Below are positions 43,147 through 54,699 of a stretch of 64,000 nucleotides of DNA, in pieces. Source of the DNA: Auriscalpium vulgare (taxonomy: Eukaryota; Basidiomycota; Agaricomycetes; Russulales; Auriscalpiaceae); the NCBI GenBank assembly GCA_019915015.1, contig JAHBBC010000004.1, positions 1,116,001 through 1,180,000 of the forward strand. Direction: 5' to 3'. The notes beneath the pieces are model-generated. The model saw nothing but the letters and a program-made list of their open reading frames with translations, was not told the DNA's origin and made no database searches. Position numbers and translations under genes: made by a program. Numbering within the stretch: the stretch's first letter is position 1; the number at the start of each line of letters is the position of its first letter.

Positions 43147-46100
43147 ATGGTGCGCAAGCGCAAAGGCATCAGTACAAGCGATGTTGACGTCGTTCCCATG
43201 GACGTCGGCCCCGCCCCTGCCAGCTCAGCTCAGCGTCGACGGATGCGCCACACCAATGTCACCATTCGGGACAAGAACACTGGCCATTCAACCGCCCACC
43301 ATGTGCCAACCACCGAGCCCTCATCCAGCACAAATGCTGCCACAAACACGGCCCCGGACGCGTCTGAGGCCCTTCAAGAGCCCGAATATCATCATGAAGA
43401 TGTCTACATTGAGGACATCGATGTGCCGCAAGCCCGCAAACGTCAGCGGCGGGAACGTCGCAAGAAAAAGAATCGCGTACGTGTTATTCCGCATTGCTAG
43501 TAAAGTAGACGATTTCTCACTACATTTCATCATGATGCAGGTTGCACTCCTCCAAGAGTGGTCTCCCTTACGGGACATCTTTATGGACGAGTTGGTCCGC
43601 CTCGAAGGAAGAGGCGATTATCTCGATGTCGTGGACTGCTGCGAATGCAGCGAACGACCCTTCAAAACTCGCTGCATCGACTGCGTCGGATCGCCCCTCC
43701 TGTGCGAGGAGTGCCTTTGCGCGGCTCATTCCACGAGTCCTCTTCATCGAGTTCAGGTGAGTTACCGTCGTTTCCATGGTCACCAGCTATTCATTTATTT
43801 GCACAGTCGTGGAACGGCAATCACTTCGAGAAATACTCGCTCATGGAGGCCGGAGTCTGCCTGCAACTCGGCCATGATGACTCCGCATGCCCAAATCCCC
43901 GCAACACCACGTCGACCCTGACCGTCATTGATGTCAGCGGTGTTCACACCGTCCGTGTTCGCTTCTGCGACTGCGGTAATATCGAGAGCGCCCGGTCCTA
44001 CATTCAAATCTTGCGTGCCCGCTGGTGGCCAGCAACGGTGAAGCGGCCCCGTACTGTGGTCACTCTGAGGACGTGCGAGCTGTTTCATGCGCTCACTCTT
44101 CAAGGGAAGATGAATGCGTATGACTTTTGGCACGGGATCGCGCGCATCACGGACAATACGGGGCTGAACGCGCCGAAGGTGCGTCTGTCGGACATCATCC
44201 GATCTCATTGTGCTCATCCGTTGCTGTAGGATCATTACAAGGACTTTATACGAATAATGCGGTGCTTCCGCAATCTCCGCATGGCCAAACGTGGTGGCCG
44301 CGCTCATGACCCAACGGGCATCCAAGGCACCGCAATCGGTGAATTGGTCGTAGAGTGTCCTGCCTGCCCACAGCCTGGCCGCAACATGCCAGCGGAGTGG
44401 GAGCTATTGCCGGAAAACGAGCGGTACGTGTCACTTCAATTGATTGATTCAACATCTCAACTCACGCAATATTAGGTGGAAGCACGCGCTGATGCTATCA
44501 ATTGACGCGAACTTCAAACTCAAGTTGAAGAACCGAGGACTGGCCGATGTGGCGCTTGCCCCGGGATGGGCTTATTTCGTGGAGAACGAGCCGTACAAGG
44601 AGCATATCGAGAAGTACGTTGACCAGGAAGAAGTAAGTACTCAGTCGTCTCCCATGCACGTAGCGCGTTGACTGATATCCCTTAGATGAAGCATTGCGAC
44701 TCATCATTTGCGGCCGTGGATCACGCGAACGTCCCGGCCCACAAACGATTCGCCGTCAATGGTGTCGGCGCCGTAATATGCGCAAGGCACTGTTTTTACC
44801 GAAAAAGCGGGCTGGGAGATCTGCAGCGGGGGGAGCGGTACGTCCGCTTCCATACTCACATCACTCACGGGCAACTGGGCTGATGGATCTATTCCACAGA
44901 TATTGTAATATGGACTACATCTTGCTGTCGACCATCGCACGAACAGCGGGCAACATCAAGATCATCGTCTTGACGTACGACATTGCGTGTCAGTTTTCGA
45001 AGAATTTCGCCCGCCGGTTGGCGGAATACCCGGAGGGCTTACGCGTCGACATAGACGGTGTGACATTCATCTTCCTGGTGCCCAAGTTCCATCTCCTCGC
45101 ACACGGCCCGCAATGCCAAGCCGACTACAACCTGAACTACACCAACAAAGTTGGACGGACGTGCGGCGAGGGCATAGAGGCCGGTTGGGCAGAGACAAAC
45201 GGCTCGGCGTTGAGCACACGGGAGATGTCGCCGGAGTCGCGTCACGAAGGCCTGGACGATTTCTTCGGCGCGATCAATTGGCGCAAGACAATCACGCTAG
45301 GTAAGTGCCTGTGCCTGCGTCCGAACTTCACCATGTGACTGATCGTGTGCCGCAGGCAAGCTGCTTGTGCGCTCACTCAACGAAGCTGTTCCGGCGCTTG
45401 CAGCACAGAAGAAGGCGCTAGAGGACAGCAACGCGACTATCCCCCTCGCCATACGCGAGCGATGGGAAGCCATGATCTTGGCCTGGGATGCAGACAGCTC
45501 ATGCCCGAATCCGTACGACGAACCGCCGACAGGTATGTTTGCGCGTTGACTTTGGTAAACAAGTTGCTGATCTCTAGACTACTATAGTGACAACTCTCAC
45601 GGATGTTCGTCTGGAGCTGGCTGCACAGGAGAATGCCGACGTTCAGCGCGGCGTGATGTCCCTGCACGAGATGTCGGCTAGTATATTCCTGAGTGTCGGG
45701 ATTGAGCTCGAGGACCTGCAGTAAGTCCTTCCGTAGATTGAGAGTTGGCAATTCTGACGATGGATTCCAGGCGTACTATCAAAGTCCAAGCGAAAGACAG
45801 CGAGAGCAAGACTCCAGCGGGCCGACTTGCCTTGCAGGAAAAGCGCAACGCCCTGCAGCATCGTATACGATCGTGGCAGAACATTCAGAAGGTGTACATG
45901 CCGGCCGTTGCCGCTCTGCTGGCTTCGGCGGCGGCGTTGGCGGCATCTCCGGAGTCTGTCCTAGCTCCGGACGGTTCAGCAGTGGGGCTTTCGAACGCGC
46001 CTGCCGGGACCATCTCCACAGCCACCGCGAGCACCACGTCCGAGTCCATCGCAGCCGCCACGACCACCGCGACTGTCGTGTCCAATGCAACCATCACGTC

Positions 46101-47200
46101 CACCGCGACTATCCCACCCATCGCCCCCGCAACGCGTCGTCGTCGACGGCGCGCGGCCGCCGCACTATCAACATCAACTGGGCCGAATATCGAGGACGAG
46201 CCGCTGTATCTCCCATCCTCTATACCAGACGACATGTGGCAGGAAGGCCTCTCGACGGGTCTCATCACAAAATATCAACGACTCCGGGTTGCTCATGCCG
46301 AGGAGGCCCTTCATCATCTGCGTCGTCAACTCCGCATGCGCACGGGCCTCATTCGGTATAAACACGTCTTTGTTGATGGGCCGGGGCAGAACGCCAATAC
46401 GCGCGCGCGTAATCAAGTCAGCCGGCTGCAAGATAGGATCAAGAGGCATGCGTCGCAGTATCGCGCATCATATGACGCGCTCCTCGTGGTCTGGCCGGAG
46501 GGACCATGGCGACAACGCCTCCTGGAGCTCAAAGATGAACATCTGCGGCCCCCTCGGGACGAGGAGGAGCTCGCCCGCAATATCCGTACACGTGGAGAGC
46601 TGCTAGGAGAAGGCCATCGAGAGCAGATGTGGATCTGGAAAGCCATGCCGCATGACGCCCGTGATATCCCCGGGCAGCCGGAGAATATCAGCGAGGACGA
46701 GGTACATGAAGGTTAGCATGCTCGTGTATCTCCCAATGTCAATGGCTCACCGGGCATGCGTAGGCCTGCGTGTTGATTGGGCAAAGGCACGCGCACGAGT
46801 CCTGCGTTGGGACGAGGAAATCCAGCACCTTCAAGCAGAAATGCCACGCGCTGTGGCATTCCTACGTCACAAGGCCGATTGGTGGATCAGTCGCGCAGAC
46901 CTCCGCGCAGACGTGACTGCCGACATCCGCGACGGGCTCTATGCATACGCGGCTCGGCATTCCGCCATGTACAACAAACTAGCAGACGAGTTCCAGGCGC
47001 TTTGGACACGCGCGCTCGCCGCTCACGACTTATCCGCCGACTGGTCAGTGGCCAATCGTTCTAATCCCACGCCGGTGGTCGTTGCTAGCGAGGCGAACGT
47101 TGGGACCGTTGCTGAGGTCGAAGGGTTGCAGAGTGACACCGAGTCCGAGGCGTCAGATAATTTTTCGGTGGCCGCATCGTCAGATGACGAGTCCGAGTAG
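43147..47200 (+). CDS. KDZ transposase 2, apparently intact
   Basis: ATG 43147 to TAG 47200 in about ten exons. Basic N-terminus (RKRQRRERRKKKNR); CxC2-like cluster CCECSERPFKTRCIDC with CEECLCAAH (43640-43735); QGKMNAYDFWHGIARITDN (about 44105-44160); CPACPQPGRNMPAEWE (44360-44400). Catalytic candidates: Asp in SIDANFKLKLKNR (44504-44506), Asp in TYDIACQFSKN (44979-44981), HGPQCQ, and Glu in EAGWAETNGSALSTREM (45192-45194). The C-terminal half is helical and basic with an Ala/Thr-rich linker (46000-46180), ending in an acidic Ser/Asp/Glu tail. Every exon boundary I checked keeps the frame, so this is the best candidate active copy. It belongs to the same subgroup as the copy at 1-2517 and is more distant from 49761-53228. 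Confidence 0.85.
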
Positions 47201-47519
47201 TCGCGTGCACTTATGACTCGACAGTGTACATTAGTTCTGCTTGCATGATATAAAAGCCGTTGTCTGAGAGTGAACTGATGTCTCATACCCGAGGCAAATC
47301 CAAAGCTACGACTTAAGAACAGTAACAGTGAGCACTCATGACTTAGGAGATGATTAGCTGTCCGGAGTTCATACTACAGTGCATAGTAGGTGCCCGGAGC
47401 TCATGACTTAGAAGTTTTCAGCTGCCCGGAGTTCGTACTATAGTGCATTGGTGCACTATAGTGATACATGGGGCCTTTTCCTGGTGTGGGTAGTATGCGG
47501 AGGTATAGTGGCGGAAAAT

Positions 47520-48190
47520 GCAAAAATCTGCTGTCAGTGCCGAAAAATGCAGAATCCACGGGTTGGGGTAGTAAAGTACCGCAGTATTCAGAGGTAAAGT
47601 ACCAAAAAATACGAAATCCGTGGTTTGGGGTAGGTCAGTACTACAGTATTCAGAGGTACAGTACCGAAAAATACGAAATCCGTGGTTTGGGGTAGGTCAG
47701 TACTACAGTATTCAGAGGTACAGTACCGAAAAATACGAAATCCGTGGTTTGGGGTAGGTCAGTACTACAGTATTCAGAGGTACAGTACCGAAAAATACGA
47801 AATCCATGGTTTGGGGTAGGTCAGTACTACAGTACTCAGAGGTACAGTACCGGAAAATGTGAAATCCGTGGTTTGGGGTAGGTCAGTACTACAGTATTCA
47901 GAGGTACAGTACCGAAAAATACGAAATCCGTGGTTTGGGGTAGGTCAGTACTACAGTATTCAGAGGTACAGTACCGAAAAATACGAAATCCGTGGTTTGG
48001 GGTAGGTCAGTACTACAGTATTCAGAGGTACAGTACCGAAAAATACGAAATCCGTGGTTTGGGGTAGGTCAGTACTACAGTATTCAGAGGTACAGTACCG
48101 AAAAATACGAAATCCGTGGTTTGGGGTAGGTCAGTACTACAGTATTCAGAGGTACAGGACCGGAAAATGTGAAATCAGTGGTTTTGGGCA
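47520..48190. repeat. 62-bp tandem array at the right end of KDZ2
   Basis: About eleven copies; clear unit starts are at 47641, 47703, 47765, 47827, 47889, 47951, 48013, 48075 and 48137, exactly 62 bp apart, preceded by diverged copies. Each unit has AGTACTACAGTATTCAGAGG, GTACAGTACCGAAAAATACG and TCCGTGGTTTGGGGTAGG. The CTACAGTA motif echoes the ACTATAGT cluster at the other end. Just upstream (47380-47470) are TGCACTATAGTGA-type palindromes. Confidence 0.92.
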
Positions 48191-48293
48191 GGATGAGACC
48201 ATGTTGTACTATAGTATTGACTAGCTAAACACTACAGTTGATGTTGTATCACTACAGTAACACAGGATCCCTATGTATCGCACATGTACTATA

Positions 48294-48365
48294 CCTACTA
48301 CAATGAAAACATACCCATCCCTACTATTGTAGGACTTAGTATAACTAAGTAGCTCCCTACAGTTG
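48294..48365 (-). repeat. KDZ2 right terminal inverted repeat
   Basis: Reverse complement carries the same GTAGGGATGGGTAT core. Between core and end lies a small palindrome, ACTTAGT-ATA-ACTAAGT (48334-48350). Confidence 0.82.
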
Positions 48366-49023
48366 GCTCGCGCTCGCGGCCGTGGCCCACCGCCGTCTGG
48401 ACGCCGTCCGCGCCCTGGTGGCCGATCCTGGGGACCTGAACTGAGTGGTGCCCATTCGCGCCGCGCTCGAGAGGGTCGCCGTGTCGCTGGTGGTGGCTGC
48501 GCTCGCGCTCGCGGCCGTGGCCCACCGCCGTCTGGACGCCGTCCGCGCCCTGGTGGCCGATCCTGGGGACCTGAACTGAGTGGTGCCCATTCGCGCCGCG
48601 CTCGAGAGGGTCGCCGTGTCTCTGGTGGTGGCCGCGCTCGCGGCCGTGGCCCGCCGCGGTCTGGACGCCGTTCGCACCGTGGTGGCCAATACGCTCGCGG
48701 GGGTCGTCGAGTCGCACGTTGCCGATCCTCCCTGCCGCCGTCTCGAGGCCGTGCGTGCTCTGGTTGCTGCGGGTGCCGTGGCCGCCATGTTGCGCCTGGC
48801 CGCCAACCGTACCCGCCACCGTCTCGAGGCCCTCCTCCACAATCCTCCTCCCTCCGGTGAGCATTATCTCCCCCACCTCGCGCGTCCTGCCGTGGTCGAC
48901 ATGATGTTCTTGTCGAGGTGCGTTGTAAGGCGGGGGCGGGTCCCCGCGGGCTGGTCCTCCGTAGTCAGAAACGATATAATTGTAATTCACCGTATTGTCT
49001 CGATGATGGTGATTGGTCCACAT
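48366..49023 (-). pseudogene. 5' half of the His/Gly-rich repeat-protein gene split by KDZ2
   Basis: ATG 49023 (MWTNHHHRDNTVNYNYIVSD), then VSDYGG and a His/Gly/Arg-rich body with units such as GHHGADGVQT, GHGRERERSHHQRHGDP and LERGANGHHSVQVPRI, about 45 residues each. At 48366 the host sequence ends and KDZ2 begins; the frame then reads into the TIR. Continues at 35521-34967. Unrecognised family; low-complexity, possibly secreted or structural. Confidence 0.68.
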
Positions 49024-49290
49024 AATCTAACATTATGTTGTGAGTACCGTCTAGATTAAGAGTGGAGGGAACTGACTGACGCGTATGTGGTGGTGAAAGG
49101 AGTTGGCCGTGCACGGAGTTCGGCTGCGCGCGTACTTACTCTGGTGGCGTCGCGCTTCAGCTCTCACGGTGTGTCCTTCTTGCCCTCCTCACCCTCCTGC
49201 CCCGTCGACGAGGCGACACTCTCCTGCAGGACCCAGGTACGTCCTTATAATCAAGCATCTGGCGCGTTCTGACTCAGTACTTGCAGACAA
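49024..49290. other. Host spacer between KDZ2's target gene and KDZ3
   Basis: 267 bp with a short open plus frame (49087-49272) but no recognisable gene. Confidence 0.4.
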
Positions 49291-49600
49291 CTGAAGTAGT
49301 TCAAATGAGTAATTACTGGGCGTTGACCTAGTTCAACGCCGACTATGACGGTCGAGTATTTAGCACTAGTACTGTAGGCTTCTGGAGCCTGACAGGTAGG
49401 ATACCCTTAAGAAAAAAACACGAACTAGTTCGAGGATGAACTATATCCACATTACATTTCCATGTTCAACTAGTTAGATTATATTTCCATGCGCAACTAG
49501 TTTGTGTCTGTCGAATGCAACTATTTCACCGCAATGTATAGTGGGACTACTCCAACGCAATGTACAGTGGAAGTATTTCAGCGAAGTAACTAATTCATAC
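49291..49600 (+). repeat. KDZ3 left TIR and subterminal GAACTAG cluster
   Basis: TIR about 49291-49316, then repeated GTTCAACG, GAACTAGTTCGAGG, TTCAACTAGTTAG and CAACTAGTTTG motifs to about 49520. Confidence 0.65.
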
Positions 49601-49760
49601 CCATTGCTTGTCAGTCATGTAATGCTACCTGGGCTCCCAGGTCAGCAAGGTAGAAGTGTCTATGACAATATCAGTACTGACCTCAGTATCCGACAGCCTG
49701 AGGTACTCAGGGTAGAACTCCCTCGCATCAGACAGCAGACGCGCAAATACTGCAGCTTTC

Positions 49761-52700
49761 CTACGCTTGAATGTCAGATACTTCATTGTCAGAGTATGAA
49801 TTAGAAACCGACCGTGCAGCATATGCGGCGGCGCCACGTTGACTTAATGAACTGCCCTGTGCTTCTGCACGACTCAGCCAAACCTGTTGCTCATCGTACC
49901 AATGCCGCTGCGTCCTCCGTATCGATTCTTCCAGGCGCTTGACATGTTCCTGCCAGCGAGCTTGCTTCGCACTCGATCGGAACCAGGTGAGACGGTCAAC
50001 TATCATGATGTCAGCTGGGTACCAAGCACGTATAATCAAAGGGACTCACGCTCTTCATCCCATTTTGCTGTAGCGTCATCCGAGTCAGAAGCCCAATACT
50101 CACCATCGCGCCAGAGCCACGAGCGCTCACGGTCCTTCGATGATGTGTCGTGGTCTTCAACAGCATGAACGAGGGCCACGACGCGACAGTCATGTTCCGT
50201 TAGCGGCCGATAGTTCTTGTCATCCTCCTGGAGCCCTAGCGTGAGCATGTTCGACCGCATCGTAGTGTATAGATGGCGAAGTCGGGCGGTTGCCTGGTAA
50301 GCGCGAGTGACCGTCTTCTGGTGGCGTGTCTTCGCCTCTTGGCCATACGACGCCTTCTCTGACCTCCACAGGAAGGACTTCAATGAAATCTTGAGGCGTA
50401 GCTCCCGCAGAAGATCACAAGCCCGACCTTTTCGCAGAAGGAGCTCTGCCTCCGCTAGAGACTTGAATAAGGAATTCTGCCTGACATCCATGGGGTATGT
50501 CGATGGCAAGCGAAGTTGGACGTCCTCGGCTAGGACATCTTGGTCAGAACGCGGTGCCGGCCAGCTCGTTTCTGGACTTTCAAGCCTGAGGACTGTCGGG
50601 GCCACGATAGCAGCGTGAAGGTCCTCGAAGCGTGCAATCTGAGTGTCAAGGCGCGATCGGCTGTCTTCGATAGCGGTTTTTTCGGCACCTGACAGCTCCT
50701 TTTGCTTTGCCTTGCTTTGTACATCGTACCTATTCAAACATGTTAGGGGAATACCTGAAGTGTGTTGCAAGAAAGACGTACTGTCGCGCCTCCAAGTCGA
50801 GACCAAGCTTCAGAAATGCAGTGAGGCTTGGCCGACCATGTTCCTCGCTTGCTGTGCCCCGCTCAGCGTCAAACTCCTTCTCCAAAATCAGCAACGCTTC
50901 CTTCTCGGTCGGTGCTAAGACAAGATATATTAGTTCAAGTGAGCGCAAAATTTAAAAACGACTTCACACCTTTGTCACTCGCCGGTTCATACGGGCTGAC
51001 TTTTGGCTGGTCCTTTCGTGCCGTTCCGTCGGCAAGTGTGGTCAAGAACTCGGTTTCGGCAGTCCGCCACTCGTCCAGTGGACGTCCGCGGAAATTGAAG
51101 GTCGCTTCGCAACGTTCATGTTGCTCTTCAGCTTCCGCCGCGGCAGACTTTGCTTGGTCCAGCTTTTTTGCAAGAAACTTGGCTGATTGTAGTCAGCGCG
51201 CAACAAACAGAAGATACGCAGGAGCTATACTCACCTATCGTGAAGATTTTCTGCATGTTGAAATCTCCGTTGTGAACATTATGCGTGTCGTGGCGGTACC
51301 CTGGCCCCATCTCTTTTGTCTGAAGTGCGAGTGAATTCTGCACGGCCCACCGACGCTCAGGCGCCTCGCCCTCCGTCATGCCACACCCAGGAGTGACATC
51401 CGGCGAGTTGAGAAACTTGCAGTCATCCTTGTGCCCATTCAAGTGCCATTTTGGAACGACACGGATGGTAAGGGGGAAGTCTGGACGACCGGACGGAAAT
51501 TTGTCCATGCGCGTGTCGAAGTTAATTCCGTATTGACAATTGATATCGTATGAAGAGATGTGCAACTTGAGATCTTTGTATGGGCGTGTCGCAGACACCG
51601 TCGCAAGGTCCACATGGGCAAATCTAGCTCAACAGGTGAGGCTCACAAACAGGTGATTGGACGACAACAACGCACCTTTCGCCTTTCGTCAAGTCAACGG
51701 TTGAGGACCCCATGATCATCCCGTGCGGTGCGCATACTAAAGACACCACTCCCGTGATGCGCTTGCCGTCGAGTCGCTTGCCATTGAGAGCAAAGAACTT
51801 GTTGCACGTCGACGTCTACGATATGTGAGATACTTCGTCAATTGTAGACGGTTGCATACGTACCTCTTTGCTGCTATCCGGGTCGTTGTCCATGATCTTG
51901 AGGTGATTCGCACACTCAACATCATCAACATAATAACCACCGCCCCTCGTGAACGCGACGTCATCAAGATCCATCTTCTTCATGTGTTGATGGAGCTGAA
52001 AGTTCCCGTCTTTTGCATAAAACAGTGCATGGATGTATCTGCACGCGGCGTCAGCAGACAGCGAACTCTGATATATTTGAGTGTACTCAACTGGTCTTTT
52101 GCTGGTACGTCTTTCCAACCGGGGTCCATGTTCTTCCCAGGTTGAGGACAGGCAGGACATAGGACGACGAGACTTCCGGCGGCGTATCGATCCTGTACAC
52201 TCGCTCCAAACTGCTTGAGCGTCTGGATGAACATGAATTGCCGTTGGCTTGTGAGAAGCTGCCTATATCGATCCTGCGAGGATCAGCATGGGCGACAGTC
52301 ATGATGAGCGCAAGATAAACTCACCGGTACGTCGTCACGAAAAGCGTTGTTTGTCATGCGCAGCTTGACACGGTTGTAGTCCATCACATTCACCTTGGCC
52401 TGGAGGGAGAACTGATTGTACTCCCGTGCTGAGTGGAAAGTTGTCGCCGTTCGGGGGTTCTTATATGACGCGGGCCAGAGCCCTGCGTTTGCCAGCTGCA
52501 GTGGGACATCGACAGGATTATACTTGTCGGGTGGAAAGCAGCCGCAGAACTGGACATTGCAAGTGTGAATGCCGTTGACATGGGTCACTGTCATCGAAAC
52601 AGGTTCCTTGGCGAAGGGACAGTTGTCGCCCCCATGTCCAAGGCGGATGACGAGGCCTAGCTCTTGAAGTCCTCTGCGCTTGAAGTACGTGCCGACCCAT

Positions 52701-53228
52701 TCCTCCACTTGGTGAAACGGGTTATCGAGGTGAATTTTGACGGCGCAGTCTCTGCAGAGCATTCGACGATAGAAGCAGTCACGACAACGGATGTCAGCTG
52801 CGGTGCTCGAGCAGCCAGCGGCGGAGCAAGGGCGGCCAAGGTCATCTGCAGCCTCGTAGCCTAAGATGGCCTCCAACATTTTTGGGGCCCACTCAGTACG
52901 CCATTCGCTGTTGACAGTGTGCGTTGGCTACCAGGTCTCGTTAGAACACCGAGGCATCAGACATGTAATCCAAACTCACAATATATCTGCTTGTTGACGC
53001 AGGAGCCATTTCTTCCTCCTCAGCCGCCCTCTCCATCTCACTCTCTTCCTCGATTGTCGGCAGATACGAGATGGTTGGCTTTTCGGGCCTGGCAGCGAGG
53101 GCGCGGATGCCAAGGGGAACCTGTCGCTTGTCAACATCACCGTTGCGACGTCGGTGAACTAATTTGATGGTTTCGTCCAGTACGGCTGCACGCGACGGCT
53201 CGTATTTGCGCTTTTTTGCAGGGGCCAT
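49761..53228 (-). CDS. KDZ transposase 3, divergent subgroup
   Basis: ATG 53228 (MAPAKKRKYEPSRA) to TAG 49761, many exons. CxC2-like cluster: CSAAGCSSTAADIRCRDC, CRDCAVKIHLDNPFHQV (52830-52700). Then RLGHGGDNCPF, FCGCFPPDKYNPV, QAKVNVMDYNRVKLRMTNN; CPACPQPGKNMDPGWKD (about 52150); YAKDGNFQLHQHMKKMDLDD with first Asp (about 52005); HISSYDINCQYGIN with second Asp (about 51555); MTEGEAPERRWAVQNSLALQ with candidate Glu (about 51370). The C-terminal third is coiled-coil-like (RLDTQIARFEDLHAAIV, LAEAELLLRKGRACDLLREL). No frame break seen. It uses DGNF and YDINCQ where the other two copies have DANF and YDIAC, so it is a separate lineage. Confidence 0.8.
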
Positions 53229-53624
53229 CGCAATACTGCAGCAGCAAGGACAGAGTGAGAGAATAATGTCAGTGTGGAGGGTACTGACGGTCCAAGCAAG
53301 CACATGTGCGCCAGACCGGCCACACTGGCAGGAACAATGGAAAACGGATAATTGTAAGCAGAGTTATGATACGAAGTCCAACTACAATTTCGGGATAGGC
53401 TACCTGACAAGTGTGAACTGGATATACGTGTCATATAGTACAAAGATAAAATTGCCATTAGGAGGGGAGCAGACGAGCAAGCACATACAGGACAGCATGA
53501 CCACATGAGCAAGGAGGATCGTCAATGTAGCGTAGGCAAACTGGGCGCACTAGGCGGTTATCGGGCGCGACGAGAACATGACCCCCTCCACGCCTGCGGA
53601 AATCGGGCTGCACACGACCGCAGC

Positions 53625-54605
53625 TCATAAGATGACAACCTCCTCGCCTTGCGCAGAGTCGAGCGGGGTCGACGGGAGTACACGTGGGACTTCAACGCGG
53701 AATGTGAGGGAGGTCTCGGGGGTGTCAGGCGGCGAGGCCGGCGAGGGGTACGTGATCGTCAGGCTCGGGATCATGATGGGCGCGGCCCCGGGCGACGCGC
53801 GGTGCCCGAACGACGGGACGCTCGACGCCGTGCTGGCACCGGGGTGTGCGAACGGCGAAGGCGCGGGCGTCGGGAGGGAGATGGGAGAGTACGGGCCCGG
53901 GCCGGCGAAGTCGCGGCGCACCTGGATCTCAAAGTCGTGCAGGGTGGCGGGGTCAACATTGAGCTACCACTCGAGATAGCTACACATCTCGCGCTCCATC
54001 TGGTTGATTTCGCGGAGCGCGAACATGCCCTGGCCGACGATACACGAGCTCTTGATGCTGTATGTGTCGTCGCAAATGATCTTGGAAGCAATCATGAAGG
54101 CAGAGATGAACAGTCGATGGCCGGAGGAGCCCTTCGCTGCGGGGAACCGGGCCTTCAGACGCTGGAGGAGGTAGAGGGCGGCGAAGGTAACCGATGCGTG
54201 CAGCCGGGTGCGGTGCAGCGCATATGCGATGAAGTGCTCCAGGCGCGGGTTGGGCGCGTTGGTTGGGGGCGCGGGGAGGGGAGGGAGGTCGGGACAGGCG
54301 AAGAGGTGCGAGACGAATCTAGCACAGAGCTTCGCTGTCGGCTCATGGCCGTGGTACGGATCGCTCGCCGACTGAGGCGGAGATGAATATATATAGAACA
54401 AAGGAAAGCGCGGGGGATGCGCACTGAAGGGGCCACGCCGTGTGCGGACGGGCGGGAGATCTTGTGGGCCTTGCGGAAGGCGGGCGACGGGTGCCGAGCG
54501 ACGGGAGGACCGGAGACGGTGGCCATGGGGGACGGGGGCTGGTATGGGGCGGGGAGGGAGGGATGAACTCGTACGGATCGCATGAGGTTGGCGCGCTATG
54601 AACAA
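53625..54605 (-). pseudogene. Pcl/PHO80-type cyclin with premature stop, inside KDZ3
   Basis: Cyclin N-terminal box: RLEHFIAYALHRTRLHASVT, FAALYLLQRLKARFP, GHRLFISAFMIASKIICDDT, GQGMFALREINQMEREMCSY. Directly after LEW a TAG (53964-53966) replaces a codon; the same frame then continues without break as LNVDPATLHDFEIQVRRDFA and GPGPYSPISLP to 53625, as in intact fungal Pcl-type cyclins. Family members normally have Gln or Glu there, so CAG to TAG is likely. The KSW expected near DDTYS is KSS. In the family the partner is a Pho85-type kinase. One nonsense change makes it a young pseudogene, unless read through. Its place between TIRs suggests capture. Confidence 0.7.
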
Positions 54606-54699
54606 AAATAGTGAGCAAGCGCAGAGTATCGCTACGAAGTTGGACGTACCGTGAACACACCTTGCGACACGCGGTCCAAGGTTGGAGACACAGAGACGA

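Larger units (their letters stand above)
35522..48365 (+). mobile_element. KDZ2: complete 12.84-kb KDZ DNA transposon
   Basis: Bounded by imperfect terminal inverted repeats and a 7-bp duplication GCTCGCG (35515-35521 and 48366-48372). Removing the element and one GCTCGCG rejoins the minus-strand host gene in frame and recreates GRERERSHHQRHGDP, a motif that also occurs unbroken elsewhere in the same gene. Contents along +: WFNN gene(-), Cauli_VI-like gene(+), companion gene(+), transposase(+), 62-bp tandem array. The 32/40 TIR match is in 35553-35592 against 48333-48294, and a weaker gapped match extends outward to the very ends. Confidence 0.87.

Noticed and set aside
43043..43921. Alternative long frame at the start of KDZ transposase 2
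   Set aside because: It crosses the first intron in the wrong frame; the ATG 43147 frame gives the basic N-terminus shared with KDZ1.
47468..47695. CRISPR-like array at the 62-bp repeats
   Set aside because: Units are contiguous with no unique spacers; this is a satellite in eukaryotic DNA.
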